64,000 nucleotides of DNA from Azophilus sp965220835 (GTDB taxonomy: Bacteria > Pseudomonadota > Gammaproteobacteria > Pseudomonadales > Azotimanducaceae), in NCBI GenBank assembly GCA_965220835.1, contig OZ244842.1, positions 930,001 to 994,000 on the forward strand, read 5' to 3'. Every line of letters begins with the position of its first letter. The first letter of the stretch is position 1. A model generated the notes under the pieces. It saw nothing but the letters and a program-made list of their open reading frames with translations, was not told where the DNA came from and did not search any database. Below are positions 16,490 to 25,954 of this stretch, one piece after another. A program made the position numbers and the translations under genes.

Positions 16490-18627
16490 AGATGCCTCTC
16501 GAAGAAATCCAGGATCAGGTTGAATCGGTGGATGGCGACGGATTTCTGCTGCATGGAGTGCTTGGCGCCGGGATACGCCATGAGCTCGAAGGGGATGTTG
16601 GCGTCCTGCAGCACCGTCATCAAGCGCGTGGAGTGGGTGAAGACCACGTTGTCGTCGGACATGCCGTGCATCAGCAGCAGCTTGCCGCGGAGGCCCTTGA
16701 TGTGGGTGAGCACCGAGCTTGCCTCATACCCTTCAGCATTGTCCTTGGGATGGCCGAGATAACGCTCCGTGTAGTGGGTGTCGTAAAGCCGCCAGTCGGT
16801 GACTGGGGCGGCCGCCACGCCGGCCCGGAATCGGTCCGGCTCTTGCGCCAGGCACATCAACGCCATGTACCCGCCGTAGCTGTGGCCGAACACGCCAATG
16901 CGGTCAGCGTCCACCCAAGGCAGATTGGCGGCATACTGGACGCCCAACACTTGGTCGCGCACCTCGGCCTGGCCGAGGCGCCCATGAATGGGTGCCTCGA
17001 AGCGCTGGCCGCGGTTGCCACTGCCCCGGTTGTCGAGTTCCAACACGGCGAATCCGCGCTGAACGAACAGCTGCAGCGTCAAGGGCGGCCACTCGTTGCG
17101 CACCCGCTGCACCCCAGGCCCGCCGTAGACGTGCAGGATTAAGGGAACCGGCTCGGTGGGCGCTTGGGGGCGAGTGAGCCTGTAGTGCAGGGTCTGCCCG
17201 TCTTCGGCGGTGAGGGTGCCGAGCTCGGGCGTGACCTGTTCATCGACGTACGGATGGTAAGGGTGGTCGCGGTCGATCTTGATTTGGGACAGTCGATGCC
17301 AAACGCCATCACCTTGGCCAAACTGAATGTGGCCCGGGCATTGCAGGCTTGATGCCCGCGCAAAGAGCCATGCGCCGCCTTGGCTGGCGGTCACTTCATG
17401 CCACCCGGCCGGCTCAAAAGAGCCGGTCGCCTCCACGGAGGTGGGGCCAGTCAGGCGAGTGTGCGCCCCGTCGCCCATCTCGACGCGGTAGAGGTGCTGC
17501 TCGGTGGGCTCTTCCATCCAACCGCAGACCACTGCCCGTTCCTGGTCGGCAGCCAGAATGCGCGTGATGTGCCCTTGACCTTCGGTCACCGGCTCGCAGT
17601 GGCCATCGCGGTAGCGGTAGATCTGGCTGGTGCCGTTGCGCTCGGACGTCCAGAGGTAGTCGTCCTTGCCGATGGGCGTGAAGTTGTCGTGCAGGTTGAT
17701 CCAGGTGGGGGAGGTTTCCTCGATGAGCAGGCGCTCGGTGAGGCTGTGCACGTCGATCAACTTCAGGCGCAGACGGTTCTGCGCCCGGTTTTGCACCTGC
17801 ACGGCCAACGCGCCCGGGATGAAGGCGACCCGCGCCAAGTAATCCTCTGGATCATCGACGTAGTCGATCCAGCGCGTGGTGCCAGTGGCGATTTCGTACA
17901 GGCCCAAGGCCACCGATGGATTGGCCTCGCCGGTGAACGGGTAGCGCTGCTCAATCACTTCAGGCCCGTGGTCGCCGGCCGCGAAGCGGTGGCTGGCCGG
18001 CACCGATGAAAGATCCACTCGGGTAAAGGCGATCTGAGCCTCATCGTCGCCCCACCAGTGTCCGTCGTAGCGGTCCATTTCCTCTTGGGCGAGGAAGTCG
18101 GCGATGCCGAAGCTGAGGTTTGGGTCGTCACTGGCGGCCACGGTGCGCTCGCTGCCGTCCGCCAAGCTGTTTATGTAGAGGTTGCCGTCGCTGACGTAGC
18201 TCAGATGCCGACCTTGGGGCGAGAGCGTGATGTCGGTGTAGCGCTGGCCCTCAGGTGTAACTTGGCGGACTTTGCCCGTCGCCACGTCGAGCAGATGGCC
18301 AGCGCCTTCGGCCACCAGCAGCAGGGCCTGCCCGTTGGGATGCCACTGGTAGCTGGTGATGCCCTGCGTGAAGGTCCGGCGGCGCTCCTTCTCGGCGAGT
18401 TCAGCGGCAGTTGCCGGCGCGTCCGCGGCAAGGTCGGCACCGGAAACCCAGCACTCGGCCTTGCCCGTTGCCGGATCGGCGCGCCAGAGGTCCAAGCGTT
18501 CCCGGTCGTCCGCAGCGGCTTGCAGGTAAGTGATGCAGCCGCCGTCCGGTGCCATGTGCAGATGGCGCGGCACATCGGTGAACAAAGGCGGGTCGCTGAA
18601 CAGCCGCTCGACGGTTAACTTGGGCAC
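16480..18627 (-). CDS. S9 family prolyl peptidase (DPP IV-like)
   Basis: Serine peptidase of 715 residues that probably removes Xaa-Pro dipeptides. The N-terminal half is a DPP IV-type beta-propeller; LAQEEMDRYDGHWWGDDEAQIAFTRVD corresponds to the double-Glu motif (EE) that binds the substrate N-terminus. The C-terminal alpha/beta hydrolase domain has the nucleophile in GHSYGGYM (Ser about 583), the Asp in MSDDNV and the His in GAKHSM. No signal peptide is visible, so it is probably cytoplasmic. It lies 3 bases after pepQ. Confidence 0.92.
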   Translation of the reverse strand: MPKLTVERLFSDPPLFTDVPRHLHMAPDGGCITYLQAAADDRERLDLWRADPATGKAECWVSGADLAADAPATAAELAEKERRRTFTQGITSYQWHPNGQALLLVAEGAGHLLDVATGKVRQVTPEGQRYTDITLSPQGRHLSYVSDGNLYINSLADGSERTVAASDDPNLSFGIADFLAQEEMDRYDGHWWGDDEAQIAFTRVDLSSVPASHRFAAGDHGPEVIEQRYPFTGEANPSVALGLYEIATGTTRWIDYVDDPEDYLARVAFIPGALAVQVQNRAQNRLRLKLIDVHSLTERLLIEETSPTWINLHDNFTPIGKDDYLWTSERNGTSQIYRYRDGHCEPVTEGQGHITRILAADQERAVVCGWMEEPTEQHLYRVEMGDGAHTRLTGPTSVEATGSFEPAGWHEVTASQGGAWLFARASSLQCPGHIQFGQGDGVWHRLSQIKIDRDHPYHPYVDEQVTPELGTLTAEDGQTLHYRLTRPQAPTEPVPLILHVYGGPGVQRVRNEWPPLTLQLFVQRGFAVLELDNRGSGNRGQRFEAPIHGRLGQAEVRDQVLGVQYAANLPWVDADRIGVFGHSYGGYMALMCLAQEPDRFRAGVAAAPVTDWRLYDTHYTERYLGHPKDNAEGYEASSVLTHIKGLRGKLLLMHGMSDDNVVFTHSTRLMTVLQDANIPFELMAYPGAKHSMQQKSVAIHRFNLILDFFERHLCA

Positions 18628-18630
18628 GGA

Positions 18631-19965
18631 TTAGCTTGATTCCAAGGCGGCGAAAGCTTCGCGAGTGAGGTTGCGTGCGCCGCCCGCCATAACTTGCACG
18701 TTGTCCTCGATGCGGGCGCCGCCCCACGGGGTCATGGCCTCGACCTTGGGCCAGTTGACTTCGCCGGCGCTGGCTTCCTGACGCAATCGGTTTAACAGCA
18801 TGGGAATAAAGTACAGGCCAGGCTCAATGGTGAAGACCATGCCCGCTTCAATGGTCCTTGTCAGCCGCAGGTTTGCGTGGGCATCAGGCGGCGGTGCCTC
18901 GCATCCCTCCGGCGTGGCTTGCCAGCCGCCGACGTCGTGGGTTTGCACGCCGAGCAGATGACCGAGCCCGTGGGGCATGAAGGTGCGTGACAGGCCGAGT
19001 TCGTAAGCGGCATCGGCGCTGCATTGCACCAACGCGAAGCGGTTGAGCAGTTCGGCAATGCGGCGATGCATCGCCAGATGCAGGTCCAGGTAGTTGAGGC
19101 CGGGGCGAATGGTCTCAATCAGGGCAAGCTGTTGTTCATCCAAGGCAGCGATGAGTTCGGCAAAGGCGGCAGCGTCCCTGCCGGGCCAAGTGCGGCTGAT
19201 GTCCGACCCGTAGCCCAAGTGGGTGGCCCCGGCGTCGATCAGGAAGCCGTGGTCCGCCGTCGGAGGGGTGCGGTCGTAGTGTTGATAGTGCAGCACGGCC
19301 GCGTGCTCGTTGCGCCCAATGATGCAAGGGTAGGGCAGGTCGGCCTCGGTTTGCCCGGAGGCGGCCAGGAAGGCGCCCAGGATGTCGAACTCGCTGCCGT
19401 TGGCGCGGTAAGCCTCACGGGCGGCGATGTGGCCCTTCACCCCGTTCTCGGTTGCCCTTTCCAAGCAAGCGATTTCAAAGCCGGTCTTCCAAGCCCGCTG
19501 ATAGTTGAGCCGATGGATCAGCGGTGCGGGGTTGGCTGCAACGGCCCAGCCATCTGGCGGGTCTTCGCCGATGAAGGCGACGCGCTGGTGGGTGCGCTGC
19601 CCTTCGGCGACGGCCGCTTCCAAGGCGTCGGCGGCATCGAAGCTGCGCAGCTCAAAGCGCTGCGCAGCCCAATCCGGCGCCGCGGCGGGCTGGTGCCAGT
19701 AGTCTGCCGGCGAGTGGAAGTACAGGGCTGGCTTGCTGCCCGGAGCGAACAGCAGAATTGCACCCTCGCAGTGCCTTTCCGGATACCAAAGGGTGAAGTG
19801 GGGGTTCGGCCGAAAGAATGGCGCCGAGTCGTCGAATTGGTAGAACCTAGGGCGGCCCGCGGCGACCACCACGGCATCGAAACCGCTTTCCGCCAAGGCC
19901 TCGGCCCACTGCGAAGCAACCACCTGCAGGTGCTCCGGGTGCTTTTGACCGCAACGTGCATCCAT
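18631..19965 (-). CDS. pepQ: Xaa-Pro dipeptidase
   Basis: Metallopeptidase of family M24 that hydrolyses dipeptides with C-terminal proline. The 444 residues contain the metal-ligand series: LIDAGATHLGYGSDISRTW (two Asp), FMPHGLGHLLG (His), FTIEPGLYF (Glu) and GARIEDNVQV (Glu), all as in E. coli PepQ. I chose ATG 19965 (MDARCGQKH); the frame stays open to 20040 but the extension runs into the divergent promoter. With the S9 peptidase downstream it forms a proline-peptide utilisation pair. Confidence 0.93.
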   Translation of the reverse strand: MDARCGQKHPEHLQVVASQWAEALAESGFDAVVVAAGRPRFYQFDDSAPFFRPNPHFTLWYPERHCEGAILLFAPGSKPALYFHSPADYWHQPAAAPDWAAQRFELRSFDAADALEAAVAEGQRTHQRVAFIGEDPPDGWAVAANPAPLIHRLNYQRAWKTGFEIACLERATENGVKGHIAAREAYRANGSEFDILGAFLAASGQTEADLPYPCIIGRNEHAAVLHYQHYDRTPPTADHGFLIDAGATHLGYGSDISRTWPGRDAAAFAELIAALDEQQLALIETIRPGLNYLDLHLAMHRRIAELLNRFALVQCSADAAYELGLSRTFMPHGLGHLLGVQTHDVGGWQATPEGCEAPPPDAHANLRLTRTIEAGMVFTIEPGLYFIPMLLNRLRQEASAGEVNWPKVEAMTPWGGARIEDNVQVMAGGARNLTREAFAALESS

Positions 19966-20079
19966 TGCGGCAATTGTAGCGGAAACCCGAAAGCTGGTTC
20001 GTGTAGAGTAGTCGCCTTTTCGCACCAATTGGGGGGTCAACCGGCACGGTTCCCCTGCCTATCCAGAAGGAGCCAGACC

Positions 20080-20958
20080 ATGAAGCTTGCCACGTTTCGC
20101 ACCGCCGACAACGACGCGCCGCGTTTGGGCATCGTTCAAGATGAAGACGTGCTGGATCTCACCGGCGCACCGGACGTGCCGGGCACCATGCGGGAGCTGC
20201 TTGCCGGGGGCGATGCGGCCATGAGCGCAGTGCGACGGGCTGGTGAGTCCGGCGCAGCAGCGCTTGCCTTGGAAGCCGTTCACCTGCTCCCCCCGGTGGC
20301 CAACCCCGGCAAGATGCTCGGCATCGGCTTGAACTATGGGGACCACATCGAGGAGACCGGCATGACCAAGCCGGAGGTGCAGATGTGGTTCAACAAACAG
20401 GTGACTTGCGCGAATGGTCCCTACGACAGCATCAACCTGCCTGCCGTCTCTTCGGCCTTGGACTACGAAGCGGAGCTCTGCGTCATCATTGGCAAGCGTT
20501 GCAAGCATGTGCCGAGGGAGCGGGCGGCGGAGGTGATCGGCGGCTTCTGCTGCGGCAATGACGTGAGCGTTCGGGACTGGCAGCGGGCGGCCATGACCAT
20601 GCAGATCGGCAAGTCCTTCGACACCCACGGCCCGATGGGGCCTTGGTTGGTGACGCCCGACGAAGTGGGCGACCCGCATTGCCTGGACATCCGCTGCACG
20701 GTCAACGGCGAAGAGCGGCAGAACTCCAACACCCGTCATCTGATCTTCGACTGCTATGACGGCATTGCCCATCTCTCCAAGGCGTTCACCTTGGAGGTTG
20801 GCGACGTGCTCTTCATGGGCACCCCGGCTGGCGTCGGTGCGGCCATGAAGCCGCCCTGCTTCCTGAAGGCGGGCGATCTGGTTCGGGTGGAGATTGAAAA
20901 GCTCGGCCATCTGGAGAATCGGGTGGTGGCGGAAAACGCGGCGTGCGTGATTGGCTGA
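20080..20958 (+). CDS. Fumarylacetoacetate hydrolase family protein
   Basis: Metal-dependent C-C hydrolase or isomerase acting on diketo acids, as in aromatic or amino-acid catabolism. In 292 residues, an N-terminal cap (KLATFR...GIVQDEDVLDL) precedes the FAH core: GIGLNYGDHIEE, DYEAELCVIIGK (metal Glu pair), GFCCGNDVSVRDWQ (metal Asp), TPDEVGDPH and the C-terminal LFMGTPAGVG. AGAAGGAG at 20065-20072 is a strong ribosome site for ATG 20080. An in-frame extension to 19024 is antisense to pepQ and rejected. It is divergent from pepQ with 114 bases between. Confidence 0.9.
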   Translation: MKLATFRTADNDAPRLGIVQDEDVLDLTGAPDVPGTMRELLAGGDAAMSAVRRAGESGAAALALEAVHLLPPVANPGKMLGIGLNYGDHIEETGMTKPEVQMWFNKQVTCANGPYDSINLPAVSSALDYEAELCVIIGKRCKHVPRERAAEVIGGFCCGNDVSVRDWQRAAMTMQIGKSFDTHGPMGPWLVTPDEVGDPHCLDIRCTVNGEERQNSNTRHLIFDCYDGIAHLSKAFTLEVGDVLFMGTPAGVGAAMKPPCFLKAGDLVRVEIEKLGHLENRVVAENAACVIG

Positions 20959-21011
20959 AGGGGTTGGAATGGGGCTAACCGGGGGATGCAGTAAACCGGC
21001 CGTTGGTCGCC

Positions 21012-21575
21012 ATGTTTGACTCAGGGGACAAACTAGCCGAACAACCAGGAAAACTGGTACGGGTCGCCAACGGTCCGTGGCGCATGGTCTTTCAACGCCG
21101 CTATGCGGCGTCGCCGGAGCGCGTTTGGCGCGCGATCACCAATCCCACTGGAGGCTTCTGGGGGCCGGGCAGGCTGCGGATCGATCCTCGGGTCGGTGGC
21201 GAGCTGGCCATCGATTTCGGCGATTGCGATGGCGGGAGCGGCTGGGCTGTGGCGCAGATCACCGCCTACGAGCCCCAACGGTTCTTCGCTTATCGAGCGC
21301 TTCCCGGCGCACCGCAAACCTCTTGGGCACTGCAGCCCGTCCGTGCGCAGCCCGCCGGCTTGCGGCCGGTGGGCATGTCGCCCGCAGGTGACCAGACCTT
21401 GCTGACCTTTCGGCCTGCCGAACAACCCCTGTTGGTCATCGCCACCGGCTGGCACGCCACGCTCGACAACCTGGCCCGTGCCCTGGCCGGGCAGCCCCTT
21501 CTATCCGACGCCGAGTTCACCGCACTAGAGGCGCAAGTGGCGCCGCACTATCGCAGCTTGCCAGGCATCAGTTGA
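21012..21575 (+). CDS. SRPBCC (AHSA1-like) domain protein
   Basis: A 187-residue START-like ligand-binding protein. FQRRYAASPERVWRAITNP is the canonical AHSA1 opening, followed by GFWGPGRLRIDPRVGGELAIDFG; the late part, WHATLDNLARALAGQPL, fits the C-terminal helix. Ligand and role are unknown. Start at ATG 21012; a TTG at 21003 is in frame. 21576-21812 shows no convincing gene. Confidence 0.8.
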   Translation: MFDSGDKLAEQPGKLVRVANGPWRMVFQRRYAASPERVWRAITNPTGGFWGPGRLRIDPRVGGELAIDFGDCDGGSGWAVAQITAYEPQRFFAYRALPGAPQTSWALQPVRAQPAGLRPVGMSPAGDQTLLTFRPAEQPLLVIATGWHATLDNLARALAGQPLLSDAEFTALEAQVAPHYRSLPGIS

Positions 21576-21812
21576 GTCGCTCGCCTTTGCCAGTAGTTTG
21601 TTGGTGGGGTGATCCGCGGTGCGGGAATCGGGGACGGTCTTTGGCGCTCCAGTAGGGGCTGATCGCCTGGTCCTCGGTGCTGGTGTCATCCTCATCGCTG
21701 GTGATCACGCCGAAGCGCTGCCTGAGTTGCGCCGACTAGAGGGGACAACCAGTGAACCATCTTCAACCGCGCTAACATGGGCGCGTTTCAGCCGTATTGG
21801 GGATAGCGAGAG

Positions 21813-23411
21813 ATGACGCAGGCTTCTGGCCATGTGATCGGCCAAGACAACATTTCAGGCCGGATCTACCGCTACGGATTCGACATCCACAACCCGGTCT
21901 TTCTGATCTCGGCAGGGGCCATCGTGTTCTTCGTGCTGGTGGCTTTGGCCTTTCCCGGCCAAGCCGCCACGGCATTCGGTTGGCTGCGGGCCGCGCTGAC
22001 GCGCATCTTTGACGGATTCTTCATCGTGGCGGCCAATCTGTTCGTGCTGTTCTGCCTCTTGCTTATGGCGCCGCCTTGGGGCCGCATCAAGATCGGTGGC
22101 CCCGACGCCACGCCGGACTTCAGTTTTGGCGCTTGGTTCGCCATGTTGTTTGCCGCCGGGGTGGGCATTGGCTTGATGTTCTTCGGCGTGCTGGAGCCCG
22201 TTTACCACATGGGCGTGTCCCAGCCATTGGGCGTGGCGTCGCCCTTTGGCGCGGATGGCGGCATTGCTGCGGAGCAGGTGGTGCCGGCCAAGGCCATGGG
22301 CCTCGGTGCCACCATGTACCACTGGGGCCTGCATCCTTGGGCGGTCTATGGGGTGGTGGCCCTGGCCTTGGGGCTGGCGGCCTACAATGGCGGGCTGCCG
22401 TTCACCATCCGCTCTGCATTCCATCCCTTGTTTGGGGATCGGGTTTGGGGTTGGGTGGGCCACGTCATTGACACTTTGGCGGTCTTTGCCACCCTGTTCG
22501 GCTTGGCCACATCACTCGGCTTGGGTGCGCAGCAGGCCAGCGCGGGCCTGAGCCACGTGTTTGGCACGCCCGCCTCAACGGGCGTGCAGGTGGCATTGAT
22601 CATTGCCATCACTGCCATCGCGCTGACCTCGGTGCTGCGGGGCATGCAGCGCGGCGTCAAGGTGCTTTCGCAGATCAACGTCGCCCTTGCCGGCTTGCTG
22701 CTGTTGTTCGTGCTCTTTGCGGGGCCAACCCTGCGCCTGCTGACGGACTTCGCGCTAGGCCTAGTGGCCTATCTGCGCGAGATTCCCGCGCTCTCCAATC
22801 CAGTCGGTCGCACGGATGACGTGTTCCGTCAGGACTGGACGGCCTTCTACTGGGCGTGGTGGATTGCTTGGTCGCCGTTCGTGGGCATGTTCATCGCCCG
22901 CGTCTCCCGGGGCCGGACGGTGCGCCAGTTCATCGCCTGCGTGTTGTTGGCGCCAACCCTGATTTCAGCGCTTTGGGTGGCGGTTTTCGGCGGCGTGGCC
23001 ATCGAGCAGGTGCTCAGCCACACGGACAGCGCGGTGCGCGCCCATGTGATCGATGGCTACAACTTGCCCATCGCCCTGTTTGCCATGCTGGAGGGCTTGC
23101 CGTTGGCGGGCGTGACGGCGGTTGTGAGCATCGTGCTGGTCATTGTCTTCTTCGTCACTTCCTCCGACTCCGGCTCCTTGGTGGTGGACTCCATCACCGC
23201 GGGGGGCAAGTTGGATGCGCCCTTGCCGCAGCGCGTGTTCTGGTGCGTCTTTCAGGGCGCGGTGGCCATCGCCCTGCTGCTGGGCGGCGGCTTGGAGGCG
23301 CTGCAGGCGATGGTCATCTCCATCGGCTTGCCCTTCACCCTGGTCCTGCTGCTCATGTGCGCCTCGATCTTCCGCAGCCTGCAACGCGAGCGCCTCCGTT
23401 CGCATCGGTAG
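21813..23411 (+). CDS. BCCT-family transporter (betaine/carnitine/choline)
   Basis: Twelve-segment inner-membrane carrier for a quaternary ammonium or related zwitterion (glycine betaine, choline, carnitine or DMSP). The 532 residues show the family regions AAGVGIGLMFFGVLEPVYH and MYHWGLHPWAVYG, and the signature WTAFYWAWWIAWSPFVGMFIARVSRGRTVR in which the Trp-rich box lies. A long C-terminal osmosensory tail is absent, the protein ending shortly after the last membrane segment (SLQRERLRSHR). This suggests a nutrient carrier rather than an osmosensor (inference). It has no operon partner. Confidence 0.93.
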   Translation: MTQASGHVIGQDNISGRIYRYGFDIHNPVFLISAGAIVFFVLVALAFPGQAATAFGWLRAALTRIFDGFFIVAANLFVLFCLLLMAPPWGRIKIGGPDATPDFSFGAWFAMLFAAGVGIGLMFFGVLEPVYHMGVSQPLGVASPFGADGGIAAEQVVPAKAMGLGATMYHWGLHPWAVYGVVALALGLAAYNGGLPFTIRSAFHPLFGDRVWGWVGHVIDTLAVFATLFGLATSLGLGAQQASAGLSHVFGTPASTGVQVALIIAITAIALTSVLRGMQRGVKVLSQINVALAGLLLLFVLFAGPTLRLLTDFALGLVAYLREIPALSNPVGRTDDVFRQDWTAFYWAWWIAWSPFVGMFIARVSRGRTVRQFIACVLLAPTLISALWVAVFGGVAIEQVLSHTDSAVRAHVIDGYNLPIALFAMLEGLPLAGVTAVVSIVLVIVFFVTSSDSGSLVVDSITAGGKLDAPLPQRVFWCVFQGAVAIALLLGGGLEALQAMVISIGLPFTLVLLLMCASIFRSLQRERLRSHR

Positions 23412-23434
23412 TTGCTTCGACGGCAGGATGCGCT

Positions 23435-23908
23435 CTATTTCCGCCGGCTGGCCAACATTCGCAGCAGGGTCAGCGTTTCCTGCGGGTCCATGCGGCCGAT
23501 GGGCAAGTTGCTGTATACGGAGCCGAGCACGCGGCCTTTGCCAGTCAGCAGGAATTCGCTGGGTTGGATGTGATCGCGGCGGGGTTCCCACCAAGCGCCA
23601 ATGGCTTCGGCATCCGCGTGGGTGACGCCGTAGGCGACCGGGAAGCTGAGGTCGGCCGCCACCTCGGCGGTCTGTTCCTGGTCATCCACCGTGGCCGCGA
23701 ACAGCGACGCACCGAGTTCGGCGAATTCGTTCTTCAGGGCTTCGTAGCCGGCTAACAGTCGGCGGCAGTAGGGTCACCAATGACCGCGGTAGAACAGCAC
23801 CACAGCGTAAGGGGTGGCGATGTCGTCCGGCAGCATGACGGAGGAGCCGTCCTCAATGCGCAGGGCAAGTGGTGGGAAGGCGTCGCCCCCGATGAGCTTC
23901 TCGGCCAT
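23435..23908 (-). CDS. Peroxiredoxin-like selenoprotein (UxxC, in-frame TGA)
   Basis: Reading from ATG 23908 gives a 157-residue AhpC/TSA-type thioredoxin-fold protein interrupted once, by TGA at 23776-23774 (codon 45). Around it the protein reads VVLFYRGHW-U-PYCRRLLAGYE. Relatives have RGxWCPxC, so the TGA replaces the first redox cysteine, giving UxxC. The frame is intact on both sides: NEFAELGASLFAATVDD, then FPVAYGVTHADAEAIGAWW and SEFLLTGKGRVL. A hairpin with GUU at its tip lies 11-27 bases after the TGA, as bacterial SECIS elements require. An ordinary gene call would return only a C-terminal fragment (from 23689). It sits 24 bases after the SnoaL-like gene, in the same orientation. Probably a selenol peroxidase or reductase. 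A nonsense mutation is the alternative, but its exact placement argues against that. Confidence 0.85.
23747..23763 (-). promoter_or_regulatory. Predicted bacterial SECIS hairpin, peroxiredoxin-like gene
   Basis: On the minus strand, GCCG pairs with CGGC, then an A-C mismatch, then CU pairs with AG, closing a GUU triloop. The loop G is 18 bases downstream of the TGA, within the 16-37 base window known for bacterial SECIS elements. Folding was done by eye. Confidence 0.6.
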
Positions 23909-23932
23909 GGCCGCTATTTCCTCTGCGCCACG

Positions 23933-24346
23933 TTACTCGACCTTCGTGCCGCGGCTGACCAACTCATGGCGAACGATGCGCCAGCGCCCGTCGATGCGGC
24001 GCATGTCGGACTTGTAGGTGGCCCAGAGGGTCAGCGTGCTGCCCTCGGGCTCCTTCAGGTAGTGCAGGGCCTGAACGTCGGTGCGGCAGTGGGCGCTGTC
24101 GCCATCGACGGTGGCCAGTTGGGGACCGAGCATGTGCTGGGTGGGGCCGAAGCGCTCAAGGGCATTCTTGACGTAGGCGAGCCACGCATCGGCGCCGTAA
24201 ACGGTCTCCTCACCGAAACCGTGCACCTCCACATCATCGGCGAAGCAGGAGCGATACAGGTCGAAATCCCGCTCATCGACGCCGGCGGCGTAGCTTAGCA
24301 TGACGTCCTGCAGCGCAATGCGGTCCAGCGCTAGATCTTGGGCCAT
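23933..24346 (-). CDS. SnoaL-like (NTF2-fold) protein
   Basis: A 137-residue SnoaL_4-type cone-fold protein: IALQDVMLSYAAGVDERDFDLYRSCFADDVEVHGF is the typical opening, and DGRWRIVRHELVSR the typical end. Such proteins act as small dehydratases, isomerases or ligand-binders in ring-compound catabolism; the substrate cannot be read. It lies between aldehyde dehydrogenase and the peroxiredoxin-like selenoprotein gene, all on the minus strand. Confidence 0.82.
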   Translation of the reverse strand: MAQDLALDRIALQDVMLSYAAGVDERDFDLYRSCFADDVEVHGFGEETVYGADAWLAYVKNALERFGPTQHMLGPQLATVDGDSAHCRTDVQALHYLKEPEGSTLTLWATYKSDMRRIDGRWRIVRHELVSRGTKVE

Positions 24347-24451
24347 GGTTTTCTCCCCCTGAGTTGTTGGCTGAGCAAGAGGCTGGTTCAGCAGCGTCAG
24401 CGAAGGGGAGGGGGCATTCCACTCCCCCGCGCTGCGCCGCTAACGCAGGCC

Positions 24452-25888
24452 CTATCCCGCCGCGGCGTTGTAGCCCATGATGGCCTTGACCTCCAGGAAC
24501 TCCTCGAAGCCGTGGGCACCCCACTCGCGGCCGTTGCCGGACTGCTTGTAGCCGCCGAAGGGGGCCTTGTTGTCCACTGGCGCACCGTTCAGATGGACGT
24601 TGCCGGAACGAATGCGCCGGGCGATGGCCTTGGCCCGCTCCGGGTCTCCTGAGGAGATGTAGCCGGACAGGCCATAGACCGTGTCGTTGGCGATACGCAC
24701 GGCGTCCTCGTCGTCCTCGTAGCCGATCAACGACAGCACCGGCCCGAAGATCTCCTCGCGGGCGATGGTCATGTCGTTGGTGACGTGGGAGAAGACCGTG
24801 GGCCGGACGTAGTAGCCTTGGTTCAGGCCGTCGGGCCGCCCCGGGCCGCCGGTCTCCAGCTTGGCGCCTTCCTCGATGCCCTTCTCAATGAGGCCTTGGA
24901 TTTTGTTGAACTGCACTTCCGAGACCACCGGCCCGATGGTGGTGCCGTCTGCGTCAGGCGCGCCAACCTTCACGTTCTCGGCAGCGGCCTTGGCAATGGC
25001 GGCGGCTTCCTCCATGCGGGCGTTCGGCACCAGCATGCGGGTGGGGGCGTTGCAGGACTGGCCGGAGTTCATGCACATGCCGAACACGTCGCGGCTGATG
25101 GCTGCTTGAAAGTCGGCGTCGTCCAAGATGATGTTGGCCGACTTGCCGCCCAGCTCCTGGGCCACGCGCTTGACGGTGGGTGCGGCGTTCTTGGCCACCT
25201 CAATGCCTGCGCGGGTGGAGCCGGTGAAGGACATCATGTCCACGTCCGGGTGCGACGACAGGGCCACGCCGACGGTGGGGCCGTCGCCGTTGACCAAGTT
25301 GAAGACCCCTGCCGGCACGCCGGCCTCGTCGAGAATCTCGGCGAACAGGATGGCATTGAAAGGCGCCACTTCGGACGGCTTGAGCACCATGGTGCAGCCC
25401 GCCGCCAAAGCCGGCGCCACCTTGCAGGCGATCTGGTTGATGGGCCAGTTCCACGGGGTGATGAAGCCGCACACGCCTGCCGGCTCGCGCACGACGTGGG
25501 AAGTGCCGATGTCCTCCTCGAACTCGAAGGTCTTGAGCACTTCCAGGGTGGTCATGAAATGGCCCAGCCCGGCAGGGGCCTGGGCGGCGTTGGCCAGCGG
25601 CAAGGGTGCGCCCATTTCCTGGCTGATGACCTGTGCCACCTCGCCCATGCGGGCGCTGTAGGTGGCGATGATCTGTTCCAGCAGCGCCACGCGCTCCTCG
25701 CGGCTGGTCTGGGAAAAGGTCTCGAAAGCCGCCTTGGCTGCAGCCACGGCTTGGTCCACGTCGGCGGGACCGCCGAGGGCGATGGTGTCGATGGGCTCCT
25801 CGGTGGCCGGGTTGATGACCTCCAAGGTGGCGCTGGTGGAGGGCTCCACCCACTTGCCGTTGATGTAGAACTTTTGCCGGTTGCTCAT
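24452..25888 (-). CDS. NAD(P)-dependent aldehyde dehydrogenase
   Basis: Oxidises an aldehyde to the acid. The 478-residue family member has ITPWNWPINQIACKVAPALAAG, the cofactor loop FTGSTRAG, the general-base Glu in QELGGKSANI (about 254) and the nucleophile in MNSGQSCNAPTR (Cys about 288). C-terminal EEIFGPVLSLIGY and GGYKQSGNGREWG are standard. The product is intermediate between betaine-aldehyde and general family-1 forms, so no specific substrate is assigned. It follows the DUF1330 gene by 66 bases in the same orientation. Confidence 0.93.
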   Translation of the reverse strand: MSNRQKFYINGKWVEPSTSATLEVINPATEEPIDTIALGGPADVDQAVAAAKAAFETFSQTSREERVALLEQIIATYSARMGEVAQVISQEMGAPLPLANAAQAPAGLGHFMTTLEVLKTFEFEEDIGTSHVVREPAGVCGFITPWNWPINQIACKVAPALAAGCTMVLKPSEVAPFNAILFAEILDEAGVPAGVFNLVNGDGPTVGVALSSHPDVDMMSFTGSTRAGIEVAKNAAPTVKRVAQELGGKSANIILDDADFQAAISRDVFGMCMNSGQSCNAPTRMLVPNARMEEAAAIAKAAAENVKVGAPDADGTTIGPVVSEVQFNKIQGLIEKGIEEGAKLETGGPGRPDGLNQGYYVRPTVFSHVTNDMTIAREEIFGPVLSLIGYEDDEDAVRIANDTVYGLSGYISSGDPERAKAIARRIRSGNVHLNGAPVDNKAPFGGYKQSGNGREWGAHGFEEFLEVKAIMGYNAAAG

Positions 25889-25954
25889 TGCGTTTCCTCC
25901 ATGTTTGAGTGGGACAGGGGGCAGTGGATCGGATCAGCCGGGAAGCGGATCGGA

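Noticed and set aside
19024..20079. N-terminal extension of the fumarylacetoacetase-type gene
   Set aside because: It is antisense to pepQ; a strong ribosome site marks ATG 20080.
21619..21816. 65-codon plus-strand frame before the BCCT gene
   Set aside because: No motif, no ribosome site, and it overlaps the transporter start.
23774..23776. Peroxiredoxin-like gene as a simple pseudogene
   Set aside because: The single stop sits exactly on the redox Cys position, the rest is intact, and a SECIS-like hairpin follows; a second gene shows the same pattern.
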